Assembly: GCA_029945985.1 (NCBI GenBank)
Contig: JAQSDP010000007.1
Coordinates: forward strand, 1-9,233
DNA length: 9,233 nt
DNA from: a bacterium
GTDB lineage: Bacteria > Acidobacteriota > Blastocatellia > Pyrinomonadales > Pyrinomonadaceae
Direction: 5' to 3'
The stretch's first letter is position 1. Each line of letters starts with the position of its first letter. The notes below the pieces were generated by a model. That model did not search any database, was not told where the DNA came from, and was given only the letters and a program-made list of their open reading frames with translations. Both the position numbers and the translations under genes were made by a program. Below are positions 6,166 through 9,233 of the stretch, piece by piece.

Positions 6166-7572
6166 CTAACCGATCCCGGCACTGTCCGGAGCTTTCAGAA
6201 GTTCGTATCCTTCACTCTTGGCGACGAATGTGGCGGCCGTTAGATCGCCGACGACGTTTAGCGTGGTCCGGCACATATCCAGAATTCGGTCTACACCCAG
6301 AATGATCGCGATCAGGGCCGGATCAATACCTATCATTGCGAGAATCCCGATGATGAACGGTATTGAACCTGACGGAACTCCCGCGGTTCCGATACCGCCG
6401 ACGATCGCGTACAGAACGACCATCAACTGAACTCCGAGAGTAAGCTCAATACCTGCAAGCTGTGCGATAAAGAGAACCGTGACGCCTTCATACAGCGCGG
6501 TTCCATTCTGATTGGCCGTCGCTCCGACGGTTAGGACGAAGCTGTTGATCTCTTTCGGGATACCAAGATTCTCATGGCCGACGCGGAGAGCTGTTGGAAG
6601 CGTCGCGTTCGACGAAGACGTTGAGAACGCCGTAACCATCACGGTGCGGATGCGACGGAAGAACTCGAGCGGGTTGATCTTCGAGAGGAAGTAGACTGAG
6701 AGCGAATAAACACCGAAGAAATGAATGCTTAGACCGAGCAGTACCGTAACGACAAACCATGCAAGCGATTGCAGCAGATCGAGGCCGAACTGAGCGACGT
6801 TGTTGAAGATCAAACACGCGACGGCGTACGGCGCGACCTTCATTATTATGTCGATGATCTTCGACGTGATCGCGAAGACGCCCTCCATAAAACTGACGAA
6901 GGTCGCCGTTACGGGCGTAGGTATCAAAGTGATGGCGATGCCGACGATCAGAGCGAAGAACATAATGTGGATCATGTTCGGGCTCGCCCCCGAGATCGAA
7001 TTAAACACGTTTTGCGGAACGACGGTCTTCACCGCCTGCATCAATGCAGAGTCCGCTTTCGCAGATTCGGCCGCTTGTTTTTGAGCTGTCGCGGCCGAGG
7101 TCGCACCGCTGCTGAACTTCTCCTTTAGTTGGATCGCGACGTCTTCGCTGATGCGTTTGCCGGGCTGGATCAGGTTTGCTAGCCCAAGTCCGATCACCAC
7201 TGACAATCCTGAGATCAGCAGCGTATACGCAAACGATTTCAGTCCGATCCTCCCTAGCTTTCGTATATCGCCTATGCCTGCAACGCCTACCACGAGCGAT
7301 GAAAAGACCAGCGGTACGACGATCATCAACAGCATGCTCAGGAAAAGCGTCCCTATCGGCTGGGTGATGTTCGAGACGAACCAAACGACATTTGGGTCGC
7401 TGCCGCCAAGAGTCCAGTTCACCGCCAATCCGCCGACCACACCGATAAGCAGTCCGAGCAGGATCTTGGTGTGCAACGGCATGCCTTTGGGCTTGTCGGG
7501 AGTATCGTCGTCGAGGTCGGTCGCTAGTTCGCGTTCGTAATCGTCCGCCGGGATCTTGTCGTTTTCCGCCAT
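6166..7572 (-). CDS. Dicarboxylate/amino acid:cation symporter, DAACS family (468 aa)
   Basis: Inner-membrane elevator-type secondary transporter of the GltP/DctA/GltPh (SLC1-like) family for acidic amino acids or C4-dicarboxylates. A hydrophilic, acid-rich tail (1-30) precedes TM1 (about 35-57). The aligned TM3 is around 108-138. HP1 holds STSSSNATLP at 317-326, TM7 holds NQNGT at 354-358 where the family usually has NMDGT, HP2 holds GIGTAGVPSG at 393-402, and TM8 holds DRILDMCRTTLNVVGD at 428-443. R435 matches GltPh R397, which reads the substrate side-chain carboxylate, so an acidic substrate is favoured. D428, D432, N439 and D443 are kept. An Ala/Ser/Lys-rich insert (about 141-190) separates TM3 and TM4. 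The ATG at 7572 has only a weak ribosome site. The preceding gene ends in a terminator inside the 73 bp gap, so this gene probably has its own promoter, not identified. It may read through into the rhomboid gene. Confidence 0.92.
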   Translation of the reverse strand: MAENDKIPADDYERELATDLDDDTPDKPKGMPLHTKILLGLLIGVVGGLAVNWTLGGSDPNVVWFVSNITQPIGTLFLSMLLMIVVPLVFSSLVVGVAGIGDIRKLGRIGLKSFAYTLLISGLSVVIGLGLANLIQPGKRISEDVAIQLKEKFSSGATSAATAQKQAAESAKADSALMQAVKTVVPQNVFNSISGASPNMIHIMFFALIVGIAITLIPTPVTATFVSFMEGVFAITSKIIDIIMKVAPYAVACLIFNNVAQFGLDLLQSLAWFVVTVLLGLSIHFFGVYSLSVYFLSKINPLEFFRRIRTVMVTAFSTSSSNATLPTALRVGHENLGIPKEINSFVLTVGATANQNGTALYEGVTVLFIAQLAGIELTLGVQLMVVLYAIVGGIGTAGVPSGSIPFIIGILAMIGIDPALIAIILGVDRILDMCRTTLNVVGDLTAATFVAKSEGYELLKAPDSAGIG

Positions 7573-7603
7573 AGCAATTTGTTGATTGTCTGAATGTAAG
7601 AAA

Positions 7604-7637
7604 GGCTAGTTTCGAGAGAGTTTAACCGAAACTAGCC
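7604..7637 (-). terminator. Intrinsic terminator after the PD-(D/E)XK nuclease gene
   Basis: GGCTAGTTTCG (7604-7614) and CGAAACTAGCC (7627-7637) form a perfect 11 bp stem with a 12 nt loop. Read on the minus strand the stem starts 8 nt after the nuclease stop codon (7646) and is followed by TTTCTT, as expected of a Rho-independent terminator for that gene. On the plus strand no T-run follows, so it works in one direction only. It should separate the nuclease transcript from the symporter gene that begins at 7572. Confidence 0.82.
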
Positions 7638-7645
7638 CGAAATGC

Positions 7646-8542
7646 TCACCGCCGGTCGCATAGTTCGCGAAACTTGCACGTCTTGCAGAAATTCTCGTGC
7701 GGCGTCATCCGGAATTCGTCTTTTGGGAGCGGGATATTGAGTTCGGGTTCGGCGCAAAGCCGGTACATCTCTTCGGTCTGGCTGCGGACGACGCCTGAGA
7801 AATCCTCGATGTCGTATTCGTTAACACGCTGCGAATTCTCCTTGTAGTCGGGCAGCAGATGCGCGATGGTCGTTTGGATCTGCGCGTACTCCTTCTCGAG
7901 ATGAAAGTTCGCCCAGTATGCGTAGCCGCGAAGCTGCGTGCTGTGCTTTTTATAATCTTCTTTGCCCGTCTTCCAGTCGAGGATGTGAAGTTCGTCGCCG
8001 ATCGGGAAAATGAAATCAACCTTGGCGTAGGCTTTCAGGTCTTCCATCCGAAACTCGCCGAAACCATCGGGTTCGATCACCCAATCGTCTTTCGTCACTA
8101 ACGCCTCTTCAAATAACCACTGCAGCCGTTCGCTGCGAAGGAAATTTTCGAGTGCCGCACGTACCGGTTCGTAGATCTCATTCTCAAAATCGATCTCATC
8201 GCGAACCCCGTAATAAACCTCGTCGAACAACTTGGACTTGAATATTGAGTACGCCTCGCGATGCGCGTAATCAAAAAATCGTTCCGGGTCGATCGCCGCC
8301 GACGTTCGCTGCAGGCGCTTCAGCAAAGTCCGCAGGATCTTGTGACTAATATTACCGATCTCAAGCGGCACGCTCGTCAGCTGGCTCAGCTTCTTGATCT
8401 GCATCAGATCGCCGGCCACGTCATACTTCGCATACTTTTCGTAATAGTACTGCCGCTTGCACGACTGAAACGTCGAATAGCGCGAGTACGACCACCCAAG
8501 CACGTCTGTAAACCCAAATTGTCTGATCGCCGCTTCGCTCAA
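7646..8542 (-). CDS. PD-(D/E)XK nuclease with Fe-S cysteine signature, RecB/Cas4/AddB-like (298 aa)
   Basis: Predicted DNA nuclease of the RecB-like PD-(D/E)XK superfamily (PDDEXK_1). Core residues are all visible: the early SYSRYSTFQSCKRQYYY stretch (18-34), H67 in GNISHK, D176 in KVDFIF, the D-x-K of LDWKTGK (D189, K191), and the Q203/Y207 pair in QLRGYAYW. Four cysteines placed as in AddB and Cas4, C28 then C286-x2-C289-x5-C295, can hold a 4Fe-4S cluster stapling the two ends of the fold. There is no helicase domain, and no helicase, cas gene or array within the window. The start is TTG at 8542; an in-frame TAG lies three codons upstream (8551-8549), and the later GTG (codon 14) would still keep C28. 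The first ATG (codon 47) would lose it, so is excluded. A clean terminator follows the gene. A role in DNA repair, recombination or defence is inferred from the family only. Confidence 0.86.
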   Translation of the reverse strand: MSEAAIRQFGFTDVLGWSYSRYSTFQSCKRQYYYEKYAKYDVAGDLMQIKKLSQLTSVPLEIGNISHKILRTLLKRLQRTSAAIDPERFFDYAHREAYSIFKSKLFDEVYYGVRDEIDFENEIYEPVRAALENFLRSERLQWLFEEALVTKDDWVIEPDGFGEFRMEDLKAYAKVDFIFPIGDELHILDWKTGKEDYKKHSTQLRGYAYWANFHLEKEYAQIQTTIAHLLPDYKENSQRVNEYDIEDFSGVVRSQTEEMYRLCAEPELNIPLPKDEFRMTPHENFCKTCKFRELCDRR

Positions 8543-8559
8543 ATCTGTCTACTGCTTCT

Positions 8560-8593
8560 GGTAAGATAGCTTTTTCTCATAGCGAATCTTACC
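8560..8593. promoter_or_regulatory. 8 bp inverted repeat in the nuclease/oxidase divergent gap
   Basis: GGTAAGAT (8560-8567) and ATCTTACC (8586-8593) are perfect reverse complements, 26 bp centre to centre (about two and a half helical turns), between genes starting at 8542 (-) and 8618 (+). Each arm contains TAAGAT, a 4 of 6 match to the -10 box, facing inward. On the minus strand TTGCTT lies 17 bp upstream of it, a weak -35 match. It may be an operator, paired promoters or a leader hairpin; the sequence does not decide. Confidence 0.4.
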
Positions 8594-8617
8594 GACCTTA
8601 TTTGGCCGAAGCAATTG

Positions 8618-9233
8618 ATGTTCAGTTCCATCCATTTCGAATCAAAGGGCCGGGCGACGACGAATGCGTCTAAGCCGGAGGTCATTGCGGCGCTCAAAGC
8701 GATCGTCGGCGACGAGAACGTCATCGTCGAGCCGGAGCGCGTCGAGCCGTACGGGGCCGACGCGGTTAAGGAGAAGTTTCCTCCCGAGGCTGTCGTGTTT
8801 CCCGAATCGACTGCGGAGATGGTCGAGATTCTGAAGCTCGCGAATGAACACGTCTTTCCGGTCACGGCGCGCGGCGGAGGTGTCGGATATACCGGCGGAG
8901 CGGTTCCGGTGGATGGCGGCATTGTGATCGGCACGGACCGGATGAAGAAGATCATTGAGATCAGCGCGGACGACTTATACATCACTTGTCAACCCGGTCT
9001 GACCACGTACGAAGTTCAGCAGGCGGTGGCCAAACAAGGCCTGATGTTCGCGCCTGACCCGGCGAGTTATAAAGACAGCTTCATCGGCGGCAACATAGCC
9101 GAAAACGCCGGTGGAATGCGGACACCTAAGTACGGCGTGACCAAGCATCACGTGCTGGGGCTTGAGGTCGTGACCGCGACGGGCGAGATCATCCGCACCG
9201 AGGGGGTATACAGCGGCCTGACGCAGACAGCGT
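8618..9233 (+). CDS. GlcD-type FAD-binding oxidase/dehydrogenase, C-terminus cut by window edge
   Basis: N-terminal 205 residues of an FAD-linked 2-hydroxyacid oxidase (glycolate oxidase subunit GlcD / D-lactate dehydrogenase family, FAD_binding_4 or PCMH-type domain). Such enzymes oxidise glycolate, D-lactate or similar acids and pass electrons to the respiratory chain. The FAD pyrophosphate loop is RGGGVGYTGGAVP at 85-97 (compare RGAGTGLSGGA in GlcD). DPASYKDSFIGGNIAENAGG at 147-166 and KYGVTKHHVLGLEVVTATGE at 171-190 are family hallmarks of the FAD domain. Full-length relatives have about 460-500 residues, so the substrate-binding C-terminal half lies outside. The ATG at 8618 is the first in frame after a TAG at 8567-8569; no strong ribosome site precedes it. 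GlcE and GlcF partners, if any, would be to the right. The exact substrate cannot be read from this half. Confidence 0.9.
   Translation, partial: MFSSIHFESKGRATTNASKPEVIAALKAIVGDENVIVEPERVEPYGADAVKEKFPPEAVVFPESTAEMVEILKLANEHVFPVTARGGGVGYTGGAVPVDGGIVIGTDRMKKIIEISADDLYITCQPGLTTYEVQQAVAKQGLMFAPDPASYKDSFIGGNIAENAGGMRTPKYGVTKHHVLGLEVVTATGEIIRTEGVYSGLTQTA

Noticed and set aside
7646..8542. Considered calling the nuclease a CRISPR Cas4
   Set aside because: No cas1, cas2 or other cas gene and no regularly spaced direct repeats occur in the window, and the protein is longer than usual Cas4. The broader RecB-like name is safer.
8539..8985. Open reading frame of 148 codons on the - strand overlapping the oxidase and touching the nuclease start
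   Set aside because: Antisense to the GlcD-type FAD domain (8618-9233), which has unmistakable motifs.

Overview
This window looks like chromosomal DNA from a Gram-negative-type bacterium of moderately high GC (roughly mid-50s percent, judged by eye). It is densely coded, uses some TTG and GTG starts, and has short or negative gene spacing. No rRNA, tRNA, CRISPR array, transposase or phage gene was seen. Overall protein character would suit Acidobacteriota (for example Blastocatellia), but that is an impression, not a demonstrated placement.

Positions 1-4449 are one side of a surface-polysaccharide (exopolysaccharide, capsule or O-antigen-like) cluster. A GT4-type glycosyltransferase runs leftward off the window edge (1-984). 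It diverges from a second glycosyltransferase (1095-2231, + strand), and the 110 bp between them hold a good sigma70-like promoter for the leftward gene and a nested GC-rich hairpin before the rightward one. The second glycosyltransferase meets a Wzx-like flippase (2197-3738, - strand) head-on, with a 35 bp overlap of coding ends. Upstream of the flippase are two class I SAM methyltransferases (3790-4449 and 4442-5404) and a rhomboid intramembrane protease (5397-6107), all on the - strand. Rhomboid/methyltransferase and methyltransferase/methyltransferase junctions each overlap by exactly 8 bp, so the order rhomboid, Zn-ribbon methyltransferase, small methyltransferase, flippase looks like one translationally coupled operon. 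The likely theme is assembly, methylation and export of a lipid-linked glycan; the protease's part is unknown.

From 6166 to 9233 the genes look like ordinary chromosome. A dicarboxylate/amino-acid:cation symporter (6166-7572, -) keeps the family fold and substrate arginine, but its NMDGT motif reads NQNGT and other presumed third-sodium-site ligands are changed. A RecB/Cas4/AddB-like PD-(D/E)XK nuclease with a complete four-cysteine iron-sulfur signature (7646-8542, -) ends in a clear intrinsic terminator. It diverges from a GlcD-type FAD-linked oxidase (8618 to the right edge, +) across a 75 bp gap holding an 8 bp inverted repeat.

No wholly new multi-gene system could be shown. The observations most worth following are the symporter's altered ion site, the rhomboid coupled to glycan methyltransferases, the orphan Fe-S nuclease, and strong, uneven enrichment of the palindrome CGATCG (20 copies, 16 of them in the first 4.1 kb).
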